From NCBI RefSeq assembly GCF_026914265.1, contig NC_069124.1, forward strand, positions 6,164,213 to 6,228,212: a stretch of DNA of 64,000 nucleotides, given 5' to 3'. The notes beneath the pieces were generated by a model, which was given only the letters and a program-made list of their open reading frames with translations, did no database searches and was not told the origin of the DNA. Below, piece by piece: positions 48,301 to 58,139 of the stretch; position 1 is the first letter of the stretch, and every line of letters begins with the position of its first letter. Position numbers and translations under genes: made by a program. Source of the stretch: Mya arenaria. Its lineage: Eukaryota > Mollusca > Bivalvia > Myida > Myidae.

Positions 48301-51300
48301 GTAAAGTCGTGCTAGCACGACATTGGACATTGGACATTCAAAATCGAATGTTGTGCTGGCACGACATTGGACATTGGACATTCAAAAGTGAATGTCGTGC
48401 TAGCACGACATTGGACATTGGACATTCAAAATCGAATGTTGTGCTAGCACGACATTGGACATGTTTAATGCTTTAAAATAGCTAAATGCTTTATCGACGC
48501 TTTTGAAAAAAACTGTTGAAAATCGCTAATAGCTTCAAAGTGTTAATTTCTGCATTCAAACAGATAATATGTCATTGTTTTAGAAGAAAATGCATGTATA
48601 CATGCTTTGAAATAGGAAACCATTTTAGGCCGCTAGGCCGCTAGGCCGCCACGCCGCTAACTTCACGCCGCTAGGCCGCTAGGCCGCTAGTCCGCTAGGC
48701 CGCTAGGCCGCTGAAGTGCTCGATCGACTTTTTTGAAAAAAAGTTAAAAACGCTTCAGAGTGATAACATGTGCATAAAACAGTTAATTATAATTGTTTTA
48801 AATTAAAACGTATAGAAAAATGTTCTGAATAGAAAACAATTTAAGGTTGCTTTGTAACTGTATGAATAAAAAACTTTGATTTATAATTGTTTAAAAAAAA
48901 ACGCATCATTAATTGCTTGGAAATAGAGAAAAAAATTAGGCCGCCAGGCCGCTAGGCCGCTAGGCCGCCAACTTCACGCCGCTAGGCCGCTAACTTCACG
49001 CCGCTAGGCCGCTAGGCCGCTAACTTCACGCCGCTAGGCCGCTAGAGCTGTGACATATATGTTCGAAATGTGTGACAAATGAGATCTTATTTTTCCCAGC
49101 TGTGAATGATAGGATCCTATTTTTCCCAGGTAGGAAGAAAATGATCTGGGAAAAATAAGGTTCTACAAGGCTATATTGACGGTCGGGTCTAAAACCAGGT
49201 CACTAAAACAAATCTAGAAAAAGCCACAAGTTTCGACCAATGCCTTTAACAATTGTTCAAAGTGATTGTCTTGATAAAATCAATTTTGAATATTGGTCAT
49301 CTGTCGTAAAAAGTTAACATTGAAAATTGGTAAAAATAACCTAGGTCACTAGGTCAAATCTTGAAAAAAACACACTTGTTTACGTAGAGGCTGCTTTTAT
49401 CATTCAATCTTAGTGGACTTTCTACAACAATAATTGTAGCTCAACGTAGAAAAATCTTGTGAAACCACTAGTAGGTTTTTTTTTTCAAAAAGCGTCAATG
49501 ATGATTTTCTTTATCAGAATAAGGTCACTATTGAAATTGGTTATGTCTGATAAAAATAAAAGGACACTGGCTAAAAACATAGAACTTTCTAATGAACACA
49601 ATATAAGTGCCATTGAGAGTTCCATACAGTATATCAGCTGACCGATGCAAGGCTCTATTAGCGCCTCTATTTTTTAACGTTATCATTTAGTATACATACA
49701 TATATACGAGGTCAATATAAAACGACACTTCACGTATACAGGAGACAAGATCCGTATTGACGCTGCCGTAGTGAAGGGAATGTTCCGCGGCCCCGTGGAC
49801 AGTCTAACAGACCACGTGGCTGGTTTGCTGCGTGACGTCACCGGATGTGCCGCAATTGTGATGGTCGGCGGGTTTTCGGAGTCGCCTCTCCTTCAAGACA
49901 CCGTGCGTCGGAAGTTCCCCGGGATGAAGATTATTGTGCCCCAGGAGGCGGGCCTGGCGGTTCTGAAGGTATGTTGGTAAAACATAATTGTTGTCCAGTT
50001 AGCGCAGTAGTAAGCGCAATCGCATCTCAACAATGCGACCCAGGTTCGTTTTCCGGCCAGGGCACATGTGAGTTTGGTTGGTGATCACCAAACCGGACAA
50101 ATACGTTTTCTCCGGGTTTTCCGGGTTCCCCACAACACAAGACCACACTTTCGCGCAACTGTGTGTCAGCGAAAGTGACATTGTGTAAGTATATAAAAGA
50201 AAACTTTCTTCACAATCTTTGTAAAAGCCGATGATATTATAAACGTATTTAGCTTAAACACTATTCTGAATGATCGGTCCTATAGTATCAAACTTTTGTC
50301 GTCAATATTTGAAGTTCTAAAGTTACGCTGGCCATATATGACACGATGAGCCGGACATAGTTGATGAAAGGAGCTGGACATAGATGAAACTAAGAGCTGG
50401 ACATATATGACACGATGAGCCGGACATAGTTAATGAAAGGAGCTGGACATAGATGAAACTAAGAGCTGGACATAGTTGACACGATGAGCTGGACATAGTT
50501 AATGAAAGGAGCTGGACATAGATGTCACTAAGAGCTGGACATAGTTGACACGATGAGCCGGACATAGTTAATGAAAGGAGCTGGACATAGATGAAACTAA
50601 GAGCTGGACATAGTTGACACGATGAGCTGGACATAGATGATGAAAGGAGCTGGACATAGATGTCACTAAGAGCTGGACATAGTTGACACGATGAGCCGGA
50701 CATAGTTAATGAAAGGAGCTGGACATAGATGTCACTAAGAGCTGGACATAGTTGACACGATGAGCCGGACATATATGATGAAAGGAGCTGGACATAGATG
50801 TCACTAAGAGCTGGACATAGTTGACACGATGAGCTGGACATAGTTAATGAAAGGAGCTGGACATAGATGTCACTAAGAGCTGGACATAGTTGACACGATG
50901 AGCCGGACATAGTTAATGAAAGGAGCTGGACATAGATGAAACTAAGAGCTGGACATAGTTGACACGATGAGCTGGACATAGTTAATGAAAGGAGCTCGAC
51001 ATAGATGAAACTAAGAGCTGGACATAGTTGACACGATGAGCCGGACATAGTTAATGAAAGGAGCTGGACATAGATGAAACTAAGAGCTGGACATAGTTGA
51101 CACGATGAGCTGGACATAGTTAATGAAAGGAGCTGGACATAGATGAAACTAAGAGCTGGACATATATGACACGATGAGCCGGACATAGTTAATGAAAGGA
51201 GCTGGACATATATGACACGATGAGCCGGACATAGATGATGAAAGGAGCTGGACATAGATGAAACTAAGAGCTGGACATAGTTGACACGATGAGCTGGACA

Positions 51301-54300
51301 TAGTTGATGAAAGGAGCTGGACATAGATGAAACTAAGAGCTGGACATAGTTGACACGATGAGCCGGACATAGTTAATGAAAGGAGCTGGACATATATGAA
51401 ACTAAGAGCTGGACATAGTTGACACGATGAGCCGGACATAGTTAATGAAAGGAGCTGGACATATATGACACGATGAGCCGGACATAGTTAATGAAAGGAG
51501 CTGGACATAGATGTCACTAAGAGCTGGACATAGATGACACGATGAGCTGGACATATATGATGAAAGGAGCTGGACATAGATGAAACTAAGAGTTGGACAT
51601 AGTTGACACGATGAGCTGGACATAGTTAATGAAAGGAGCTGGACATAGATGAAACTAAGAGCTGGACATATATGACACGATGAGCCGGACATAGATGATG
51701 AAAGGAGCTGGACATAGATGAAACTAAGAGCTGGACATAGTTGACACGATGAGCTGGACATAGATGATGAAAGGAGCTGGACATAGATGAAACTAAGAGC
51801 TGGACATAGTTGACACATTGAGCCGTCATAGTTGATGAAAGGAGCTGGACATAGATGTCACTAAGAGCTGGACATAGTTGACACGATGAGCTGGACATAG
51901 ATGATGAAAAGAGCTGGACATAGATGTCACTAAGAGCTGGACATAGTTGACACGATGAGCCGGACATAGATGATGAAAGGAGCTGGACATAGATGTCACT
52001 AAGAGCTGGACATAGTTGACACGATGAGCTGGACATAGTTGACACGATGAGCTGGACATAGATGATGAAAGGAGCTGGACATAGATGTCACTAAGAGCTG
52101 GACATAGTTGACACGATGAGCCGGACATAGATGATGAAAGGAGCTGGACATAGATGTCACTTAGAGCTGGACATAGTTGACACGATGAGCTGGACATAGT
52201 TGATGAAAGGAGCTGGACATAGATGAAACTAAGAGCTGGACATAGTTGACACGATGAGCTGGACATAGTTAATGAAAGGAGCTGGACATAGATGAAACTA
52301 AGAGCTGGACATAGTTGACACGATGAGCCGGACATAGATGATGAAAGGAGCTGGACATAGATGTCACTAAGAGCTGGACATAGTTGACACGATGAGCTGG
52401 ACATAGTTAATGAAAGGAGCTGGACATAGATGAAACTAAGAGCTGGACATAGTTGACACGATGAGCCGGACATAGATGATGAAAGGAGCTGGACATATAT
52501 GACATTAAAAGCTGGACATAGTTGACACGATGAGCTTGACATAGTTAGCATATATGAAACTAAGAGCCGGACATAGTTGACACGATGAGCTGGACATAGT
52601 TGATACGATGAGCTGGCATAGTTGGCACGATGAGTCGGACATAGTTGACGCGATGAGCTGGACACAGTTGACACGATCATCTGGACATAAATGTCACGAT
52701 AAGCTGGACAAATTTGACCCGATGAGCTGGACATAGTTGACACGATGAGCCGGCCATAGTTTACACGATGAGCTGGACATAGTAGACACGATGAGCTGGA
52801 CATAATTGGCACGATGAGCCGGCCATAGTTGACACGATGAGCTGGACATAATTGGCACGATGAGCCGGCCATAGTTGACACGAAGAGCTGGACTAAGTTG
52901 ACAAGATGAGCCGGCCATAGTTGACACGATGAGCTTGACAGTTGATACGATGAGCTGGACATTGTTGACACGATGAGCTGGACATAGTTGATACGATGAG
53001 CTGGACATAGTTGGCAGGATGAGCCGGCCAAAGTTGGCAGGATGAGCCGGCCATAGTTGACACGATGAGCCGGCCATAGTTGACACGATGAGCCGGCCAT
53101 AGTTGACACAATGAGCTTGACATAGTTGATACGATAAGCTTGATATCGGGGACACGATGAGCTGGACATAGATGACACGATGAGCTGGACATTGTGGACC
53201 CAATGAACTGGACATAGTTGACACGATGAGCTGGACATAGTTGGCACGATGAGCTGGATATAATTGACACGATGAGCTGGACATAGTTGACCCAATGAGC
53301 TGGACATAGTTCACACGATGAGCTGGACATAGTCGGCACGATGAGCTGGATATAATTGACACGATGAGCTGGACATAGTTGACACGATGAGCTGGACAAA
53401 GTTGGCACAATGAGATGGACATAACTGACACGATGAGCCGGCCATAATTGACACGATTAGCTGGACATAGTCGGCACGATCATCGGGACATAAATGTCAC
53501 GATAAGCTGGACATAATTGACCCGATGAGCTGGATATAGTTGACCCGATGAGCTGGACATAGTTGACACGATGAGCTGGACATAGATGACACGATGAGCT
53601 GGACATTGTGGACCCAATGAACTGGACATAGTTGACACGATGAGCTGGACATAGTTGGCACGATGAGCTGGATATAATTGACACGATGAGGTGGACATAG
53701 TTGACCCAATGAGCTGGACATAGTTCACACGATGAGCTGGACATAGTCGGCACGATGAGCTGGATATAATTGACACGATGAGCTGGACATAGTTGACACG
53801 ATGAGCTGGACAAAGTTGGCACAATGAGATGGACATAACTGACACGATGAGCCGGCCATAATTGACACGATTAGCTGGACATAGTCGGCACGATCATCGG
53901 GACATAAATGTCACGATAAGCTGGACATAATTGACCCGATGAGCTGGATATAGTTGACCCGATGAGCTGGACATAGTTGACACGATGAGCTGGACATATT
54001 TGACACGATGAGCTGGACATAGTTGACACGATGAGCTGGACATAGTTGATACGATGAGCTGGACATAGTTGACACGATGAGCTGGACATAGTTGACACGA
54101 TGAGCTGGACATAGTTGGCATTATGAGCTGGACATAGTTGACACGATGGGCTGGACATAATTGGCACGATGAGCCGGCCATAGTTGACACGAGGAGCTGG
54201 ACTTAATTGACAAGATGAGCCGGCCAGAGATGACACGATGAGCTGGACATAGTTGATACGATGAGCTGAACATAGTTGGCAGGATGAGCCGGCCATAGTT

Positions 54301-56103
54301 GACACGATGAGCCGGCCATAGTTGAGACGATGAGCTGGATATAATTGACACGATGAGCTGGACATAGGGGACACGATGAGCTGGACATAATTGGCACGAT
54401 GAGCTGGACATAGTTGATACGATGAGCTGGACATAGTTGAACGATGAGCTGGACATAGTTGGCACGATGAGCTGGACATAGTTGATACGATGAGCTGGAC
54501 ATAGTTGGCACGATGAGCTGGACATAATTGACACGATGAGCTGGACATATTTAATACGATGAGCTGGACATAGTCGGCACGATGAGCTGGACATAGTTGA
54601 CACGATGAGCTGGACATAGTTGAAGCGATGAGCTGGACATAATTGGCACGATGAGCTGGACATAGTTGGCACGATGAGCTGGACATAATTGGCACGATGA
54701 GCGGCCATAGTAGACACGATGAGCAGGACATAGGTGACACGATGAGCTGGACATAATTGGCACGATGAGCTTGACATAGTTGGCACGATGAGCTGGACAT
54801 ACTTGACACGATGAGCTGGACATTGTTGATACGATGAGCTGGAAAAGATGGCACGATGAGCCGAACATAGTTGACACGATGAGCTGGAAACAGTTGACAC
54901 GATCATCTGCACATGAATGTCAGGATAAGCTGGACATAGTCGGCACGATAAGCTGGACATAGGTGACAAAATGGGAATTAGGTGTATGTTAGTGTGTGCA
55001 CCCGTGTGATCAGACTCTAACTGCCATTGAATTACATGGGGCCTTTTACTATAGAATGAAGCTACCATTTGCCTTTCCATAATTTATGTGGTGATACCAC
55101 TTTTACAAATACTTGAAAGAGTGGCACTTTTTCTCTTGTCCTGAGAAATCCTTGTATTTACGTTAATAATTAATGTATTTTTAAGCTTTAAATTTCGGTA
55201 AAATTGTATTCATAATTAACAGCTTTCAATATTATATTTCTACTGTTTTAAGTATTTCCTTTTTAATACCTTCAACTGCTGTCAAATAAAATTGTTATCT
55301 CAATAGACGTGTTAACCCATTTAATTGGTTAACAAATTATATGATTAATACGTGAAGCTGCTTTTCTCTCTATGCAGACTGTTACTCATTTAGGGCTTTG
55401 CTTGAATACGATAACATAGTAGATAAATATGTATATATAAGTAAATACAAACACACTTAAACTTATTCAGCCGCGACTTTGTTGTCTTGCTCGTTAGTGA
55501 CTCACGTCATAACTGCACCAGGCATTGTTATTGATGGTGGGCTCGACATTGCATATAGGTCCACCGACAAAACTTTGATTTTGACCATTGCTATTACAAA
55601 CATGAGCAGTATGCCTTTTGTATTTGAAGGGTGCGGTCATATTCGGTCACCGTCCAAAGGTCATAACAGAACGTGTCAGCAAGTGGACGTACGGAATCGC
55701 GTGCACACAAACGTATACTGTGGGCAACCATCCGGCCAGCCGAAAATACGTTAACGTCGACGGAGTTGAGAAAGTGGATGACATATTTAGCGTCCACGTT
55801 AAGGTTGGTCAACATCTTAAACTCGAAGAGCAACAGTCATGTAAAACGTATCAAATGGCGTCTGCGGACCTAGATAGCGTCACGGTGTTTTTCTACATCA
55901 CAAAGGACTGTGACCCCAAGTTTGTTGACGATCCAGGATGTCACAAGGTTGGGAGGCTGGATGTTAAAGTTCCCGGCTACGGAGCAGAGCGGCAGGTGAC
56001 GGTCAGTATGGCGTTCGGTAAAACGGAAACGGAAGGGTCCGCTATGGTGGCGGCAACAGGAGAAGTTGTAAAAACCAAGCTTGACTTCTTGGACATTGAC
56101 TAA
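39256..56103 (+). CDS. HSPA12-like Hsp70-family ATPase, copy B (first exon not found)
   Basis: Eight exons: 39256-39570, 40937-41026, 42264-42398, 42726-42882, 43348-43482, 43855-44076, 49742-49968 and 55630-56103. They are in phase and give 584 residues to the stop. The first recognised exon opens at an acceptor (CAAACAG) with no in-frame ATG, so a short upstream exon is missing from the model. Motifs are AIDFGTTYSGWAFSF, AGIPGNRLSIALEPEAASLY, VLDAGGGTVDI, HKASGGAWGGTKVDD and VMVGGFSESPLL. Exons of 135, 157, 135 and 222 nt equal or nearly equal those of copy A. Copy A's exons 1 and 2 are one exon here, while copy A's last exon (701 nt) is split here into 227 + 474 nt, the same total. The two long introns hold the foldback structure and the 4.6-kb minisatellite. 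AATAAA lies at 56234. Role presumed as for the family. Confidence 0.9.
39904..40218. mobile_element. PIF/Harbinger-type MITE, copy 3
   Basis: A 315-bp copy with ends TGCACCAGTCAATTGTAACC and GGTTACAATTGACTGGTGCA (perfect 20-bp inverted repeats). It is flanked on both sides by TTA (39901-39903 and 40219-40221), which fits a TWA target duplication. It sits in the first intron of HSPA12-like copy B and is the best preserved of the three copies. Confidence 0.88.
41105..41975 (+). mobile_element. LINE 3' fragment (C-terminus of the ORF2-type protein, UTR and (ATT)n tail)
   Basis: An open frame to 41502 reads NIQKRAIKLIMKSGTSHCGN, later LLSFEDRCYYHLSLLVFKSM and AMKIWNNLPTYIKCQDKLPA. This is the region after the reverse transcriptase in jockey/CR1-like non-LTR retrotransposons. 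A 3' UTR and an (ATT)n tail follow (from about 41908). The first 80 nt of the open frame overlap the donor side of HSPA12 copy B exon 2 and are not part of the element. The UTR matches the second copy at 25742-26151. Confidence 0.8.
42956..43340 (+). pseudogene. Decayed duplicates of HSPA12-like copy B exon 5 inside the preceding intron
   Basis: Upstream of the intact exon (43348-43482) lie fragments that resemble it. Near 42958-43010, CGGCCATCTGTAGGAGCTAC and a GCCAGCTGAGGGGGGCAC segment follow the GGCGGCTATCTGAAAGAGCT...GCCAGCGGTGGCGCA order. Near 43130-43200, CTGCACCAGGGTCGACGGCA matches the Lys-Val-Asp part. From 43221, AGGTACGGTGTACACGACGT through GGCACCAAGGTCGACGGAG covers almost the whole exon. 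All contain stops and indels and lack good splice sites. Confidence 0.55.
44160..45075. repeat. Decayed core-repeat DNA in an HSPA12-like copy B intron
   Basis: Contains phrases shared with other arrays (AATAACTCGAGAATAGTTTG; CAATTGGTTTATTTACACTC; TAGAGGCC). The stretch about 44930-45005, with TAAAATAGGATCCTATTC, is matched in inverted orientation at about 49060-49180 on the far side of the foldback structure. Confidence 0.5.
45128..45405. repeat. Trinucleotide microsatellites (AGA)n and (ACA)n
   Basis: An (AGA)n run at about 45131-45169 continues into (ACA)/(TCA) triplets to about 45200. A second (ACA)n run lies at about 45369-45399. Both are in the large intron of HSPA12-like copy B. Arg- or Ser-rich frames across them are not genes. 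Confidence 0.9.
46832..47590. mobile_element. Core-repeat element (pearl/HINE-like), 181-bp unit x3, nested in the foldback arm
   Basis: Starts TTATTATGCCCCCGAAGG, followed by a (CGTC)n microsatellite (about 46867-46891). Units marked by TAACTTTCCCTTGTATGGAC begin at 46899, 47080 and 47261 (181 bp apart), with a partial unit after. It ends TTCGGGGGTATTCGTCACAT and CTCTTGTTTTTATT. It interrupts an array unit: flanking text reads GAAGCGTTTTT on the left and AAAAAAGTCGATCG on the right. Confidence 0.8.
47752..48465. repeat. 44-bp tandem array with palindromic unit borders
   Basis: About 17 units have the plan ACGACATTGGACATTGGACA, TTCAAAA, then GTGAAAGTCGTGCTAGC or TCGAATGTTGTGCTGGC. Some units have only one ATTGGAC (35 bp). 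Where the first variant meets the next unit, the border is the perfect 16-bp palindrome GTCGTGCTAGCACGAC. The 244-codon open frame across it is an artefact. Confidence 0.93.
49050..49450. repeat. Decayed repeat flanking the foldback structure
   Basis: About 49060-49180 (ATAGGATCCTATTTTTCCCA) is the inverted counterpart of about 44930-45005. The rest resembles the AGGTCACTAGGTCAAATCTT type of core repeats. The remaining intron to 49741 shows nothing else. Confidence 0.5.
50330..52560. repeat. 69-bp higher-order minisatellite (3 x 23 bp) in an HSPA12-like copy B intron
   Basis: The monomer is 23 bp, starting GAGCTGGACATAGTTGACAC. Three variants follow in fixed order: one ending TTGACACGAT, one ending TTAATGAAAG or GATGATGAAAG, and one ending GATGAAACTAA or GATGTCACTAA. 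Together they form a 69-bp unit repeated about 32 times. Because 69 is a multiple of 3, minus-strand frames stay open with a 23-residue period; they are not genes. Confidence 0.95.
52561..54965. repeat. 23-bp monomeric part of the same minisatellite
   Basis: The same 23-bp monomer continues without the fixed three-step order, mostly as GAGCTGGACATAGTTGACAC + GAT with TTGGCACGAT and GCCGGCCATAG variants. A block around 53411 is repeated 414 bp later around 53825; 414 is exactly 18 monomers. The array ends about 660 bp before the last exon of HSPA12-like copy B. The 55-bp flank at 55020-55080 is unique. Confidence 0.95.
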
Positions 56104-56882
56104 ATTATGCCTAGGCAGGGATTTTATTAAGGGCATATATACAACTGAGGTCATTAGACAAAAACATACAAAAAATGTATAAATAACCTTTTCGTACATA
56201 CATGTGCCAGTTTACCCTATGTTGGAATTTCTTAATAAAATTATGTTAATATCGTCATTTTTTATAAACAATATACATTCACATGAAAATTGTTTTTTGC
56301 AAACATATATTATTGTTTATGATTAACACATACTGAACCATCATATTGATGTCAAGTCAGTAGGGGAACACATATTTATTCAAAGCATTTTTAGACTAAG
56401 TTTTTAAAAAAAAAACTAGAATTGTGGTTTGATCATTATGATTCAGAAGTCTGTCACCATTCAGCTATAGCTTCCTGAACAACCACTGCAGCGTCCAGGT
56501 TTTGTTTTCCTATTCAAATAAGCAATGGCACTTGAATTGTCAGTCTTAATTATATTAATATATTAATACAATACGGGGAAGTTGCAGAGCTTCGAATTGT
56601 CTCTTTGAAACCTGGATAAAATATTCTTCAGCATGTCAGTTATAATTTAGAAAAAGCAATATGGTTTAAATATTTATTAAACAATTTAGATTACATTACA
56701 TTCGTATTCATTTTCCCTACGTAGCAACGCTTGAAGGAAGAGCTTGCACAATGAAAACATAATTGCATTTAAAGCCCAGAGCTCCATGCAGCCGCACAAG
56801 AAGGAATTTTCGGATATTTTAGCAGTTTTATGAATTTTGTTAACTAAAACTTTTGTGGCGGAAGGAAAATGACAATTAAACA
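56104..56882. other. Intergenic between HSPA12-like copy B and the CCP gene
   Basis: Holds AATAAA at 56234-56239 for the HSPA12-like gene and, at its end, the promoter of the intronless gene starting at 56883. No TATA box is obvious. Nothing else recognised. Confidence 0.5.
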
Positions 56883-58139
56883 ATGAAGTCGCTTTTAGTA
56901 ATATTCTGCATCGGTTTTAGCTTGTTTTGCGCTTTACTCGTGCAAAGAACAGCATCCGAGATCGAGAAGGGTCTCCTGCAGCATGTTGTCGGCGTACCGT
57001 ACCGGAAATGTAGGCAGCAATGTGACAACATTCCCGAGTGCCGCTTTATAAAGTACTTACGGTTAGTACATGTCTGTAAAATGTACTACGATGAAAACTT
57101 TGAAACTGAGACTGAGCATACGGTCACAACGTATCTGAAAGATGACGTGGACGTGGATGAGTGCATGGCCGAAAACAGCTGTCATTGTTCTAAGGATGCC
57201 TCCTGGGCATCAAAGTGCGTGTCTTGCGGTCAGCCACCTACGGTCGATGGGGCGACAGTCAGAGGCAACATGCCCGCGGTAGGGTCACATATTCAGTACG
57301 TTTGTACAACTGGCCCTAAAGTGGAGGGCGCTCCCGACAAGGCGAAGTCGACATGTTTGGCGAACGGAACTTGGACGCATGTGGACCTACAGTGCACTCT
57401 CTGCGGAACCTCCTTTATGAATCCCGCGTTGCCTACAGACATGTCGTTATCAAAGACGGCACATAGAAACGATACACACATGGCGTTACATGTCGAGTGT
57501 AAGTTTGGCCTGAAATTGTACAACAGCTGCACTCCACTGTGTGTGAAATCCACTTCGAAATTGGACATGGGAGTATGCTTCTGCCATGGAACTACAGAAA
57601 CCATAACATACAAGTACACCAGTAATGTGGCGATGATATATTCTTTACCGCCTGGAAGCGTTCCCAACCTTACGGAGGCATTCAGGAGCTGGAATGACAC
57701 GTCGTATCCCGTAAGCGATTCCGCTGGTCAGCTGCGTATCCCCAGCGCCATTGACAATCTCGAAACTGTTATCAGTCCGGGAAAACTACTGATGCTTGAG
57801 TTAAAAAAGGGTAAAACACGTCTGTATTTACGTTTTAAGAGGAAATCCGGTCGACCATTTTCCAAACAATCGTGGTCTAATAAGACCTTATATTATGGAG
57901 AATTGCAGTTAGACATGAATGGCTTAATGTTACAATTGAACGAAGACAAATTCTTTTATATCGGTTATAATGCTACTCGTGTAGCCATATCGTGCGAGGC
58001 GAATGGGACAGCTGTCGCTATAAAGTATTTTACTGACAAAAGCAGAACAATAAACGCAACACATCCTCCGCTGCCTTTGATGGAAAACAACTATGCATAC
58101 GCAGATGCGTTGGAAGTTTGGATGGAACTGCCCGACTAG
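56883..58139 (+). CDS. Secreted PAN-like plus CCP (sushi) domain glycoprotein, intronless
   Basis: A single 418-codon frame opens with a signal peptide (residues 1 to about 24, MKSLLVIFCIGFSLFCALLV). Residues 40-86 have Cys 43, 47, 53 and 65 in a PAN/apple-like spacing (KCRQQCDNIPECRFIKYL). Residues 115-171 form a CCP/sushi module: Cys 115, 141, 158 and 171, with Trp 164 before the last Cys (NGTWTHVDLQC). A third Cys-rich block (174-235) and a Cys-poor C-terminal half, probably beta-rich, follow. There are several N-glycosylation sequons (NGT, NDT, NLT, NKT, NAT). No transmembrane segment follows, so it is likely secreted. CCP modules bind proteins or carbohydrates in complement and adhesion. 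The full architecture is not one I recognise. AATAAA lies at 58579. The lack of introns suggests a retrogene. Confidence 0.85.
   Translation: MKSLLVIFCIGFSLFCALLVQRTASEIEKGLLQHVVGVPYRKCRQQCDNIPECRFIKYLRLVHVCKMYYDENFETETEHTVTTYLKDDVDVDECMAENSCHCSKDASWASKCVSCGQPPTVDGATVRGNMPAVGSHIQYVCTTGPKVEGAPDKAKSTCLANGTWTHVDLQCTLCGTSFMNPALPTDMSLSKTAHRNDTHMALHVECKFGLKLYNSCTPLCVKSTSKLDMGVCFCHGTTETITYKYTSNVAMIYSLPPGSVPNLTEAFRSWNDTSYPVSDSAGQLRIPSAIDNLETVISPGKLLMLELKKGKTRLYLRFKRKSGRPFSKQSWSNKTLYYGELQLDMNGLMLQLNEDKFFYIGYNATRVAISCEANGTAVAIKYFTDKSRTINATHPPLPLMENNYAYADALEVWMELPD

Larger units (their letters stand above)
45480..49047. repeat. Large foldback-like structure with GCGGCCTA arrays on both arms
   Basis: The left arm (45480-47745) has clusters of the 9-mer GCGGCCTAG interspersed with a unit of about 310 bp (AGTCGATCAAGCACTTCAGC..., ATGCATTTTCTTCTAAAACA..., AATTATCACTCTGAAGCG). 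The right arm (48470-49047) carries the same motifs in reverse complement (AGGCCGCTAGGCCGCTAGG..., TGTTTTAGAAGAAAATGCAT). The arms face each other around a central 44-bp array (47752-48465). The left arm is longer because it has more units and an inserted core-repeat element (46832-47590). The layout recalls Foldback-type transposons, but no coding sequence or target duplication was found. Confidence 0.75.

Noticed and set aside
47742..48476. 244-codon plus-strand open frame, rich in His and Trp
   Set aside because: It is a translation of the 44-bp array; the 44-bp and 35-bp units shift phase, which a protein repeat would not do.
50323..55080. Long minus-strand open frames (up to 493 codons) with Cys- and Ser-rich 23-residue periodicity
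   Set aside because: They lie wholly inside the 23/69-bp minisatellite. Frames stay open in more than one phase because the unit lacks stops, and there is no start context, domain or non-repeat coding end.
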